From Amblyornis subalaris (taxonomy: Eukaryota; Chordata; Aves; Passeriformes; Ptilonorhynchidae): a DNA stretch of 64,000 nt. A program made the translations under genes and the position numbers. Of this stretch, positions 23,301 to 34,417 are shown piece after piece. The stretch covers positions 109,802 to 173,801 of the forward strand of contig JACAXG010000330.1 in assembly GCA_018881555.1 (NCBI GenBank), given 5' to 3'. The notes under the pieces are model-generated. The model was not told the origin of the DNA and searched no databases. It saw only the letters and a list, made by a program, of their open reading frames with translations. Position 1 is the stretch's first letter, and the number at the start of each line of letters is the position of its first letter.

Positions 23301-26300
23301 GTGTAAAGTAAGGACCAGGGTCAATAAAATTGCTTTCCAACATAGTCACAGACACTGGATAAAAACAGGCAAAAGGATTTGAATGCTTATATTTGCATTT
23401 AATTACCATTTGGCAGCCTAACCAACTCTCTGATGGCTAGTACATGAATAATGCCAGATCTCCACTTCCAGAAAGGGAAACTGGTTCAGTTGAGGTGATT
23501 TTCTATCTTTCAAAGTCCAAGGCCATGACATACAGTTGAAACGCAGTCAAACCTGCATCTTCTTTCTGGAAGTCTGCCATCCTGTTCTGATCTGTCACCA
23601 AAAGTTATCATCATCGTCCTCCTGCTGCTGGATTGTAATATATTAGAATAGAATCCCACACAACCATGGGCTGGAGAGCACATCCTAGGTGAATAAGAAA
23701 AAATATTATATTATAGGGTAATGTGAAAAAATGGAGTAAGAATACCAAGAATAAAATAGCTTTTGTTTTATGACAATTCTTGTTTTCCGGGGCTTTGCTA
23801 GAAGGCTAAAGAATGTCAGAAATACCAACCTGTCAAAGACAAAAATAGGAGGAAATAGATCTAAAGAAAAGGCGTGTCTTCAAAATTTGGCCTCTTATGG
23901 AGCATAGATATAAGTGCCCCAGGACCATACATACTGTTTTATGGGCTTCACTAGTATTAAGTAGTGTTCCTCACAGCTTCAGGAAGCCATCTGTGTACAA
24001 AACACACACAGATACACACAAACACAGAGCTCAGTAAGAATCAAAAATAATCATTATATTCTAAGATCAGATACTGTTTATATCTGCAACTAAAATAATG
24101 GAATGCTTGCTAAATAAGTATTAAACATTATAAAAATACAGTTATATAAAATATATTAGAGGATTGTGAGCTGTTCATGTGTATCTCTTCAAATTGGTAA
24201 AACATTATTTTATACTGTCATGTGCTCATCTTAAGTGAAAGAGGAAACCAAAATAAATCGCACACCTGGTTTTTTTCAGAAATTGCTTTAGTTTATTTAC
24301 TTTTAACCAGAAGAATCAAACTTACTTACTTTTTCTTATTTCTTTTAAGTGAAATGTTGGGCAAGATTAATTTTAAAATAAATCTATAGATAACTTTTGC
24401 AATATACTTTATCCTCCTCTGTTATCCTATGTTAATGGAGAAGATACTGAGTATACAGTAATTGCAGTCATGAAAATGTCAGACTTCTCAGGTTTTGATT
24501 ACTGTCATAGCAAAATAAGAGGCTTTTTTCCTCTTGCAAATACTAATTTCCAAGCACTTTTCAGCAGAATCAAATCTCACATATTTGTTGAGAGAATAAT
24601 TTTGGCCCATTCTTTGCTTGTTTTTGACACATACTATCAATTGCTATAATAAATGGTTCATCATTCTACTAAGTTCTCAAGTATGTACTGTATACTTACA
24701 TGTCAAGGTGATTTTTAACTCATGTTATCAAGTCAGTGTACTGGTCCTACATTAATATATACTTTTTGCTGGACTAATTTCAAAAGACAATGCAGGCATT
24801 TCATTCTTCAATATAAAATACCAGAATTTTAAACTCTCTGGGAGAACCAGTGCCTCTCAAATGTTGGTGGCACTTCAGTGATTTCCATTATTAAATATAA
24901 AAAGTTATTGAGTACTTTAAGAGTGTTAAGTAAAAGCATTCAAACTAGGAAATTATTAAAATAAGGTTATTTGTGCAACTTAATACTGGATCGTTTGTGC
25001 ATGCACATTTAAAGATAAACTGTGATTACACAATCTGTTCATTACATTGACCTTATTTTTTTCTTTTGGCTCTATATACAGTAACATTTATGGTATTGGC
25101 CACAAGCTAGGAGCTCATATGGTTAGTTCCACAGAAATTAAGAGAAATCTAAACTCAGACTTTATATAAGTAGCTGAAATGACATAAACTCTCTTTAAAC
25201 TTAGGCTTCGTCCATGAATTATAGCCACAATCTTCTATGACGAAGTGAAAATGTCATACCTAAGATAAACAAATCTAGAAAATCTACCTGGAACACCAAT
25301 AAAAATATTTATGATTGCTGACTAAAAGAACCCTTAATCATTGTTTAAATTCCAGTTGCAAATTTGCTATAAGCAAGTAATACTAAAGCAGAGAACTGTC
25401 AGGAGGAAAAAAAGAAACTTATTTATGCAGCATTAAAAAACAACTCAGACCTTCCTGCAAGTGAAAAATTATTCAAAATCAGAACATTTTTCATAGTCCA
25501 AACATTGCCTTTCTACCTTCTTTAGATTTCTTGAGTGTGAAAAAAACCAGACCTAACATCAAAGAAGACACATTTGTGAAAATCAGTTTGCAGCTGATAC
25601 CTAGCTGAAAGAGGAATACAATCTAGGAAAGGACCAGACTTTCCAATTCTTTATCATTACTCAGGAAATAAGCAGTTCACTTGGTTAGGGAGCCTATCAA
25701 GGATGTTTTCATTTGTCTGAGCAACTCTATATCAAACCAAACTACAGAAACTTGTCTGCTGTGCTGATGTGCAGAAGAAAGACTAGTTTAATTGGAAAAA
25801 TCTACATTTATGATTGCTGCACTTGTCTCTGTTTAATTGCAAAATGGTTGTAATATCCCTCTATTCCTCTCTGTCCCGTTTCCTGCTATTTGCTTTAAAC
25901 ATATTCTAAAAGTTGCATACACTTATTTCCCTACAATATATTTTGCTCCTGATAGAATCTAGGAGCTTGAGAAATAAATTCTTAGGAAATTTGTCTGTTT
26001 AGGAGCAGAGTGGAGAGCCCTTTCCAGCATGTGCAAACACATCAAAAGATGAGGGTGACTGTCAAAGGTAATCTTTTATGCAGTCTCCAAATCTCAGCCC
26101 CCTTGTATATTTATCTGCAGGTTAGGATTAATGAAAAGGAGTTGGAACAGTGGGATTTGCTTGACATAATTCATCTGGGATTCTTTTGGTCGATGATGAA
26201 AATGTGTGCATAAAAGCATACTGAAACTGCCTATGAAGTACTACCTTACTCGTAAGCCTTCAAGGAATGTTTTTCAAATATTGATCTTTCACTTCTGTGG

Positions 26301-26884
26301 TTGTGCAGAAAATATGATTTCAAATTAATGTTTCAGAATATTTAAACTGTAAAATAGTGGATCCATTTTTTCCACCCAGAAAATTTTAAAGAAAGTCACA
26401 AAAATTGTCACATGTTGTCCACTTACATAAGGAAAACATCTGCAGACTTTGCCGCTCTTCTTTTCCTGTATGAATTATAGTTCACCAATTGAATCCTACT
26501 CTGTAGAGATAGGAATGAAGACACAGGCAATCCACTGTTAAACAACCATCTCTCAAACTTTAGGCCTTTAAAAATGTGGATTTCTCATCTGACTAGTCCA
26601 CTTAGTCTATTTTCATGGATAGTTTATACTACAGACTTATGGAAGTCCTGCCCAGCTCTAGACGTCAAGTTCACAAGCAGTAGAACTAGCAAACCCTTGA
26701 TTTCTGTAGATCTACAGTCTTCTACCAATAGTCTTCTCTAATTTACCACTACCAGGGGTTTTGGTAGAGAGGATATCTTTGCGATTACATCATCTTAGGG
26801 GATGTGGGGACCAATTAAAGCAAAACAAGTGTTATGAATCAGCAGGAAAGGAATGAAGAATAAAACAAATACAGAAAATAATTG
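20301..26884. other. AT-rich spacer, no gene seen
   Basis: Complex AT-rich DNA with one undetermined base (20825). A small alternating ATATGTAT tract lies at about 22759-22782. The stretch at 23640-23690 (AGAATAGAATCCCACACAAC...) faintly resembles an inverted CR1 tail but is too short to call. No exon or RNA gene was recognised. Confidence 0.5.
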
Positions 26885-27062
26885 TATCAATCTGTGGTTT
26901 ACCCATACCTTAAATACAGTGTGCAGTTTGTGCCCCTTTATTTCAAAGAGGCTAAAGCAGCACTCAAAGAGGCCTAGACAGCATCAACGCAAATGATGAA
27001 GGGTGTGAAAAGGCTTCTGACAATGAGTAAGAAAGTAAGCTAGAATTCTTCGGATTGACAAA
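26885..27062 (+). mobile_element. Old CR1-like LINE fragment
   Basis: The run TACCCATACCTTAAATACAG, then TGTGCAGTTTGTGCCCCTTT and TTTCAAAGAGGCTAAAGC, follows the CR1 ORF2 end pattern (leucine-glutamate-tyrosine-cysteine-valine-glutamine type). A much younger form of this pattern is visible at about 33907-33935 in this window. The copy is heavily diverged, short and has no clear ends, so the call is tentative. Confidence 0.45.
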
Positions 27063-28295
27063 GACAGAACATCAGACGTCCATTCTAACTCAAACTATTC
27101 CGTCATTCTAAAATATGATAAAGAATAAATCCCAATGGGAGTAATAGCTTCAATGTTTCTTCTTTCCTCAAGATGACCACTTTTCCTGGAATCTGTAAAG
27201 CCTTCAAAGCTTTGAAATATCTGAATTTCACTACACCCACTTTTCCACATATTGCTGAAATTTGTGTCAGCATAGTTGACACAACTCACAGATGGACAGA
27301 GGTATGGTAGTGTTTAAATGAAGCAGGACAGTAAGAGGTTTTTATACTTCAACTGCAATCTACTCTTGAAATAATAAAGATGCTGAAAAGCCAACATCAT
27401 CCTGGTGAGCCTTTGGAAACTGACAAATTCCATGTCTGGAACAACACTGTAGATGATCATGCTTCTATAATGAGTAAATATTTTAAAATTCTCTGCATGC
27501 ACTTCTTTTCTTACATTTCTAAAGTCAGCAATTCAGATTGCATAAGAAGGATAAGAGAATTAGGTTAACTCCAGAATTATTTCCTGCTGGTTAGATTAAC
27601 TTAATTCCTCTCAGAGAGCATGCTTTAGATGCTGATTTGCTTGCCTGAATAGGAATGTGAGTTCAATGACTTAAAGACACAGCTAGGTAAATATAGTTTT
27701 AATCTCACCTCAGCAACAACTACTCTATTCCCAGGCTTCCTTATACAAAATCTCTTGACTCCAGTACTTTTCCCTTGAGGCAATGTGGCAGGGTCTCTTT
27801 GTCTTGGAAACATTTATTCTCCATAAAAACTGAAGTCTCCTGTTTCAGTTTCCAAAATATTTACATCCCTATTTCTTTCACATTTGCCTGTTATCTAAGG
27901 TTTTTCATGCCCCTTGTATTCAAGCTATTTATGCTTCTTATCTCATCATGTGGTGTTCAATCTGTCATTGTTAAGAGATGGTGGTGAACTTACAACTCTG
28001 TGTACATCTGTGGGGACTTTGGAGGATTGGGAGGTGTCAAGCTTTTTTCCTCCTTTTGAATGAATCATATTCCCTAAAGCTCTAATAAAATCTTCAGGTT
28101 TCTCATCTCTCTCACTGCCTCTAATAAAGAGCTATAACCACCTACTATGGCTGCTTGACTGTTGTAAAAATGTACTAGAAAAGAAAAGAAATGTAGTCTG
28201 TTCTTCAAGAACTCTAGAATTTTAAAAATATTCTCTACAGAAAAAATAGCTCATGATTTATTTTTTTAAGACATCCATATAGCCTTTCTGGTATC
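27063..28295. other. AT-rich spacer, no gene seen
   Basis: Nothing recognised beyond three unremarkable open frames of 60-70 codons on opposite strands. Confidence 0.5.
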
Positions 28296-29040
28296 AATAC
28301 CTTAATGTCTTCTTTGCCTCAGTCTTTAAAGAATGATCATCCTCAGGGCAACCAGCCCCGAGCTGGTAGACAGGGACAGGGAACAGAATAGACCAGAACG
28401 GACCCCCACTAAACCAGGAGGAAGCAGTTAGTGACCTGCGAGCCACTTAGACACTCACAAATCTAAGGGGTTGGATGGAGGATACTGAAGGAGGTGGAGG
28501 AATAGCTCACCAAGCCGCTCGTCATCATTTATCATCAGTCCTTGTTAAGTGGGGAGATCATAGATGACTGGAGGTTGGCCAGTGTGACATCCATCCACAA
28601 GGAATGTCAGAAGGAGGATCTGGAGATCTGTCAGTCTGACTTCAGTGCCAGGGAACATGATGAAACAGATCATCTTGAGTACCATTACATGATATGTAAA
28701 GGAGCCCAGGGTATCAGGCCCAGCCAGCACGGGTTTGGGAAAGACAGGTTCTGCTTGACCAACCTGATCTCTTCTACAATCAGGTGACCTGCCTGGTGGA
28801 ATAGGAAAAGTCTGTGGATATTGTCTACCGGGACTTCACTCCCAAAACATTCTCCTGGAGAAGTTGGCAGTTCATAGCTTGGACCGGTGTGCTTTTTGCT
28901 GGGTTAAAAACTGGCTGGATGACCAGGCCCAGATAGTGGTGGTGAATAATTGTGCATCCAGTTGGTGGCTGGTCACTGGTGGGATTCCTGAAGGCTTAGT
29001 ATTGGGGCCAGACCTGTTTCATACACTTGTTGATGATCTG
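28296..29040 (+). mobile_element. CR1 LINE fragment, ORF2 reverse-transcriptase region
   Basis: Corresponds to CR1 ORF2: CAGCCCCGAGCTGGTAGACA near 28354, a GACTGGAGGTTGGCCAGTGT core near 28565, CCAGCACGGGTTTGGGAAAG near 28723, then AACTGGCTGGATGACCAGGC near 28909. The RT palm part follows, translating as GGIPEGLVLGP, the equivalent of the PQG-VLGP motif. Frames are broken many times. The copy stops near 29040, directly abutting an LTR fragment, and lacks its own 3' end. Confidence 0.8.
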
Positions 29041-29505
29041 CCCCTTATACCGTCCCACCAGAAAGGAGGCTGGGTGTGCACAAGGAGTTGGGAGGTGACA
29101 CAGCTGGGACAGGTGACTCCAACTGATCAAAGGGACATTCCAGACCACATGACATCATGCTCAACTTATAAACTGGGGGGAAGAAGAAGGAAGAAGGGAA
29201 GACATTGGGAGTGATGACATTGGGAGTGATGACATTTGCCTTCCCAAGTAACCGTTAAGTGTGATGAGGCCTTGCTCTCCTGGAGATGGCTGAACACCTG
29301 CCTGCCCATGGGAAGAGGTGAAGGAATTCCTTGTCTTGTTTTGCTTGCATGTGTAGCTTTTTTTTTTCCTATTAAACTGTCTTTATCTCAACCCAGGAGT
29401 TTTCCAGCTTTTATGCTTCCAATTCTCTCTCCCAGCATGCTGGTGGAGGAGTGGATGAAAGGCTGCTTGGGGCTTGGTTGCTGGCTGGTGCTAAACCACA
29501 GCACA
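29041..29505 (+). repeat. Avian ERVL-type LTR, partial at the 5' end
   Basis: Contains a TATAAA box (29167-29172), an ATTAAA polyA signal (29371-29376) and a terminal CTAAACCACAGCACA. The segment after the polyA signal (AAACTGTCTTTATCTCAACC, then AGTTTTCCAGCTTTTATGC) recurs at 41618-41665, which supports a dispersed family. A perfect 15-bp tandem duplication, GACATTGGGAGTGAT, occupies 29201-29230. The left boundary abuts CR1 sequence, and no target-site duplication is visible. An open frame at 29236-29508 is chance. Confidence 0.75.
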
Positions 29506-29892
29506 TAATTAGTCATTGTGCTTATTTTTATAATTCATTAAATTACATTGACAATATTATAATGCCACTGGTTGCAGCATTATACTGACAACAAGAAGCT
29601 AACTTTTTCTCTTTAACCAGGACTTATCAAAATTAAACAAATTTCAAATCTAAATAATGCGTGTGAACATGGGCAATGTGAACATGAAAAGAGAAGATCT
29701 TCTCTTGCCTTTACTTTCAAATTCATAAGCAGTTTTTCAAAATACAACATTTTCTGAGAATATTAAATCTAGAACTAGCATTAAATTTCACATAAAAATT
29801 ATCTCTACAGGGAGAAAAAAACCTATAATTCTTCCTAGCTAGAGTTAAATCATTAGTCAAGTAACTCCCTTCTACAGGTAGGCTAGGAACAT
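29506..29892. other. AT-rich spacer, no gene seen
   Basis: Short complex stretch between an LTR and an AT tract. Nothing recognised. Confidence 0.5.
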
Positions 29893-30057
29893 GCCTATAT
29901 ATATATATAATATAATATATTATATAATATATATAATTATATAATAATTATATATATAATATATATATAATATATATATAATATATATATATTAATATAA
30001 TATATATTATATTAATATATATAATATAATATATTATATATATTAATATATATACAT
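29893..30057. repeat. (TA)n-rich low-complexity tract
   Basis: About 165 bp made almost only of A and T in TATA, ATAATATA and TTATATAA patterns. Much of it is self-complementary, so it could form cruciforms. It starts after CATGCC and ends before CATATTTAAACATCC. Confidence 0.95.
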
Positions 30058-30980
30058 ATTTAAACATCCATAGGATTTACTCATCTTTCAGAACTTTTAA
30101 CTTTACATTCATATTCAATGTGAAACAGTAAAAATCAGCTTGTACAGTCTTAGTATTTTTGGTGTTTCCCTCTTTTTTAAATACACTTCAGAATAAACTA
30201 ATCTGGCCATTAAAACAGGTGAGATTGTACTTATCATAAGGAGTAGAGTTACACAGAAAAAACAATAATGTTCTTGTTTCACATGTTCTTTGCATTATTT
30301 AACACCCACAAAATAAAACAAAGTTGGAATAAAAAATAACTGAGAACAAACTATGTATTCCCTCTTTGCAGCTTACCACTCTTTTCTAGGACAAGTAATA
30401 GATTTTAAATGCTAGTAAATTGAAAAGGAGCATTTATTTTTTGTTGACTGATGGAAACAAGTATTGGATGGGACATTAAATGAAAGGCCTTACCAGATCC
30501 TTTGATTTATCATTCATTGAAGAAACATAGTTCTTTATTATTCTTCTGACTCAAACTGATGAGATGTGATTTAAATTAGACTGGTTTAGAATCTTCAAAA
30601 TGCAATTCAGCATGAATTTAAGGAGTAATTAAATGGTTCCTTTATTAATCTTATATCTGGCTACTTAACTGTTGGGGTTGTGAGAGCCCATTCAGACAAA
30701 GCACAACTGACAAAATTGATTTTCTCAATTTCTCAAAATTTTCTTGAATTTTCAAACACAAATGAATACAATTTTCTCCAATGTAGAATTTTTTTGTAAG
30801 AGAAATGTGAATAATCTGTACCTCAGTGTACACAGAACACTGGTGAAACAACCAGTGATGCATTCCACACACTGCATGTGGCTCAACAAAACATTTATTT
30901 TCCTCTTTCTTTGATTAATTGATTCATCAGCAAAGAAAGAAAGTCATGGCAGTGAAGAAAAGTACTTGAAACATTGTTAT
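30058..30980. other. AT-rich spacer, no gene seen
   Basis: Complex AT-rich DNA. No exon, RNA gene or repeat family recognised. Confidence 0.5.
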
Positions 30981-31340
30981 TGTTAGGGCCCTGAGCAGAC
31001 CACTGCTCTGCAACCTTTACCCACCTGGGCTATGGCTGCTTGTGCTCAAGGCCAGCTTTGCTAATGTTACAGCTGAGCCACCATGAATCAGGATGCTGGG
31101 AGAAATTCCTGTGAGGAAGCTGAGTTGGGGACTTTGGTCGAATGCCTTGGGTACCAAGCACTTTCCCTTCCCTGTCTGGAGCTGTGTTGCAGACATGCCT
31201 GTGCCCATTCTTATCCCTGGACTGGCTGATCTGAACTGCCTTGACTTTGAACCCTGTCTGCTGTGACTGTGCTCTCATCTGGCATACATCAGGCTGTGGC
31301 TGACGTCGGCTGTCCCCACCAGCTCTGCTTTTCCTCAGGT
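30981..31340. other. GC-enriched island, possibly an unclassified dispersed repeat
   Basis: Begins TGTTAGGGCCCTGAGCAGAC and runs to about TCTGCTTTTCCTCAGGTAAT. It is clearly richer in G+C than its surroundings, with overlapping minus-strand open frames of 63 and 82 codons. The composition step resembles the LTRs elsewhere in the window. No matching inverted termini or target-site duplication was found, so a repeat, an old LTR and a host element all remain possible. Confidence 0.35.
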
Positions 31341-31344
31341 AATG

Positions 31345-33460
31345 ACTGGCTAATCAGATGCTTGATCAATACATGATCATTAAAAATGGAGTCTCTGCTT
31401 ACAAGAAAACACAAATCACCAAACCGTTTATTGCTTTGCTAATGATGAACTGAGTTGGAGAAAATTTGTCTCCAGCCTCGTTATTTTCAATTGTGATATG
31501 ACTCCAATGATACTCAAACTGATAGTTGTAGACACAACGAATTTATTTCTCAACTCTGTACAAGTAGACATACCCTAAGGAAAAATACCTTTTTTTCGAG
31601 GTGTACAAATCATTTGTCCACCTAAAACAATATTTAAAACCAAGCTCCTAAACCAATACATAACCTACCAAAAGGGTTAACTTAGCCAGGATTGTACTGC
31701 AAACAGCACATTAGTTAATGCAGACCTAAGAACTTTCACAATTTAGGGAAAAATTCAGTTAAAATTCAAAGTAAGTCTATTTTGAGATTCAAACAACTCT
31801 TTTTTATTTTTTTGTTCCATTCATGTGACTTTTCAGGATCTAAATTCTACTTTTTTCCCTCGTATTTAAATCAGTGGGGTGATTTAAAGAACAATATTAA
31901 ACCACTACTTCCTTAGGAAAAGATACCAAATCAGTCTAATCTCTTATGAAATTATTTACTGAGCAGAGTCCCAGATGAAAAGCTTTTTTTAAACTTTCAG
32001 TTTAAAGAGAACTGTTTCTACTGAAAAATTATCTCATGATGGATTAACCCTTGTCAGAAACTCTCTCATGCTTACAAGACACCCTAACTGAATAACTAGA
32101 TCTAGACCAGTTGTTGATTGAACTCCTTAATTTGATTCTATCAAAACAGGTAATTAACTTCCTAAATTAAATCAATAAACAATTAAGATCCTTTTCAGTG
32201 ATGTACCCAACAAGAAATCTATACCAAAGGGCAGGCATATGGAAATCAATCAGAGTTCCTTTGTTTTTTATCTTTTTTCGAGTTATTTTACCCTCCTGGA
32301 TTTAGTTGGCATGCAGATTCAAATTCTAAACTGCTTAGAAATTCAAAAAAAGGAAATTATCGGGGAATTTTTATCTTAATGCTTTTGCAGTTGCATACTA
32401 TGTTTTTGAGAAGTGGCATGATTTTTTGTTCCTTTGCAACTTTTTAAAAATATTGAAATTTAGAAAAGAAAGCATCACTGCTCTTTATAACTTAAATAAG
32501 AGTTAATATGGTAACTTCTGCTTGCCTTTTTTTTTTTTTTAAACCTGTCTTAAATGAAACAGGAGTTTTAAAATTGAATAAAGACATTTTACTGTGGGGA
32601 AACACCCACCCCCCATTTTTCATCTAACAAACCTCAATATCTTACAATTTCAACCATTATATTACTGAGTTCTTTATACCGTTTTTACTATCTTATTATA
32701 AAGCAGAATAAGCACTTCTGCCTTCTTAAAAAAAATTGCACTTTGAAATCTAATGTGTTCTAATAGCTTTATTTGGAAAGTTTTTGATGTCTTAAGTAAG
32801 TCTAAGTATGTTCTCACTGTAGATAATTACTGTAAACCCCTCTTTCTGATTGACCGTGATCAGAGCAAATTTTTAAAGTTGCACATAGGAATTCAGTAAT
32901 GACTGTCTGATGGGAATTAGTGGGTTTGAAAATGTTTTGAAATCTCCAACACTGAATTTGATTTAGGTAGAAGTTTCAAAGGTCCATTCTAAGCATGAAC
33001 AGTTTTGTATTTCAATATGTTCTTGGTAGTCTAGACATACCCTATTTAAATGAAAGCAAATTGTTCTTTTTTTACTTCATTTTGAGTGGGCAAATGATAA
33101 TTTCAAACACTAGTTAAAATTTCTTAAAAAAAGCTTAAGTATACCTATAAAACCAAGCTTGTGAATGTTTTCCTTGACTAAAGATTTCAATACTAAGTCA
33201 AACATTTTGGTGAATGAGAACCGAATTTTTGTTAAAACTTTGACACAACTATGAACCTTTGCGGAAAATATTGCACCGTAAACCAATAACTGACCAGATG
33301 CAGTGGTGGAAATGTGCTGATTTTCAGAAGGATTTTCAGCTCCTCTTATTTTACTTGAAATTGTATGTCTACAAAGCCTCTGAAAAGTCAGGTCATACTA
33401 GGGAATGAAATTATTTCTACTGGATAATACTACATCAAATACTTAATATAAAGGTATTTC
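31345..33460. other. AT-rich spacer, no gene seen
   Basis: Complex AT-rich DNA with a T-run near 32528-32541 and a short C-run near 32607-32613. Nothing recognisable as a gene. Confidence 0.5.
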
Positions 33461-34417
33461 TCAGAGGTCAAGATTCGGACCAATGCTGTTTAACTTCTTT
33501 GTGGGCAATAAGAACAGCGTGATTGAGTGCACCCTCAGCAAGTTGTTGATGACACCAAGTTGTGTGGTGCGGTTGACCTGCTGGAGGAAAGGAGTGCCAT
33601 CTAGAGGGACCTTAGCAGCCTTGGGATGTGGGCCTGTATGAACATCATGAATTTCAACAAGGCCAAGTGCAAGGTCCAGCAAGTGGTTTGGGGAAACCTG
33701 AAGCACAAATACAGGCTGGGCGAACAATGGATTGAGAGCAGCCCTTCCAAGAAGGACTTGATGGTGTTGGCTGACAAGAAGCTCCATGTGACATGACTGT
33801 GTGCTCTTGCAGCCCAGAAAGCAAATCATATCCTGCGCTGCATCAAAAGCAACCAGCATGTTGAGGGAGGTGATTCTCCACCCCTGCTCCATTCTCATGA
33901 GATCCCACCTGGAGTATTGCGTCCAGCTATGGCATCCCCAACGTAAGAAACATAAAGACATGCTGGAGACAGTCCAGAGAATGGCCGTGAAGATGATCAG
34001 GGAGCTGGAGCACCTCTCCTGTGAAGAAAAGCTGAGAGAGTTGGCATTGCTCTGACTGGAGAAGTGAAGGCTCTGGGGAGACCTTATAGCACCTTCCAGT
34101 ACCTAAAGGGGACCTACAAGAGAGCGGGAGAGGGACTTTTTATAAGGGCATGTAGTGAGAGGACAAGGGGGAATGACTTTAGACTTAAAGACAGTAGGTT
34201 TAGATTAGATATAAGGAAGAGATTCTTTACTGTGAGAGTGATGAGTCACTGAACAGGTTGTCCAGAGAAGCTGTGGATGGCACATCTGTGGCAGTGTTCA
34301 AGGCTGAGTTGGATGGGGCTCTGAGCAACATGGTATAGTGTAAGGTGTCTCTGCCCATGGCAGGGGGCTGGAACTAGATGATCTTTAAGGTCCTTCCAAT
34401 CATTCTGTGATTCTCTG
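33461..34417 (+). mobile_element. CR1 LINE, 3' portion with intact 3' end
   Basis: Starts inside ORF2 (CAATGCTGTTTAACTTCTTT, then TTGATGACACCAAGTTGTGT) and runs through AGCCCAGAAAGC (about 33811), a GGAGTATTGCGTCCAGCTATGG stretch and GGAGCACCTCTCCTGTGAAG. It ends with the standard CR1 tail GAACTAGATGATCTTTAAGG, then ATTCTGTGATTCTCTGA. It encodes part of the RT C-terminus (for example CEEKLRELALL) but is broken by stops and shifts. This is the best preserved CR1 copy in the window. The 5' truncation is typical of CR1 insertion. Confidence 0.93.

Noticed and set aside
28864..29214. 116-codon frame as a new gene
   Set aside because: It begins in CR1 ORF2 reverse-transcriptase sequence and ends in an LTR, so it is a chance fusion frame.
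33461..33961. 166-codon minus-strand frame
   Set aside because: Antisense to a clear CR1 copy whose 3' end and RT remnants are on the plus strand.
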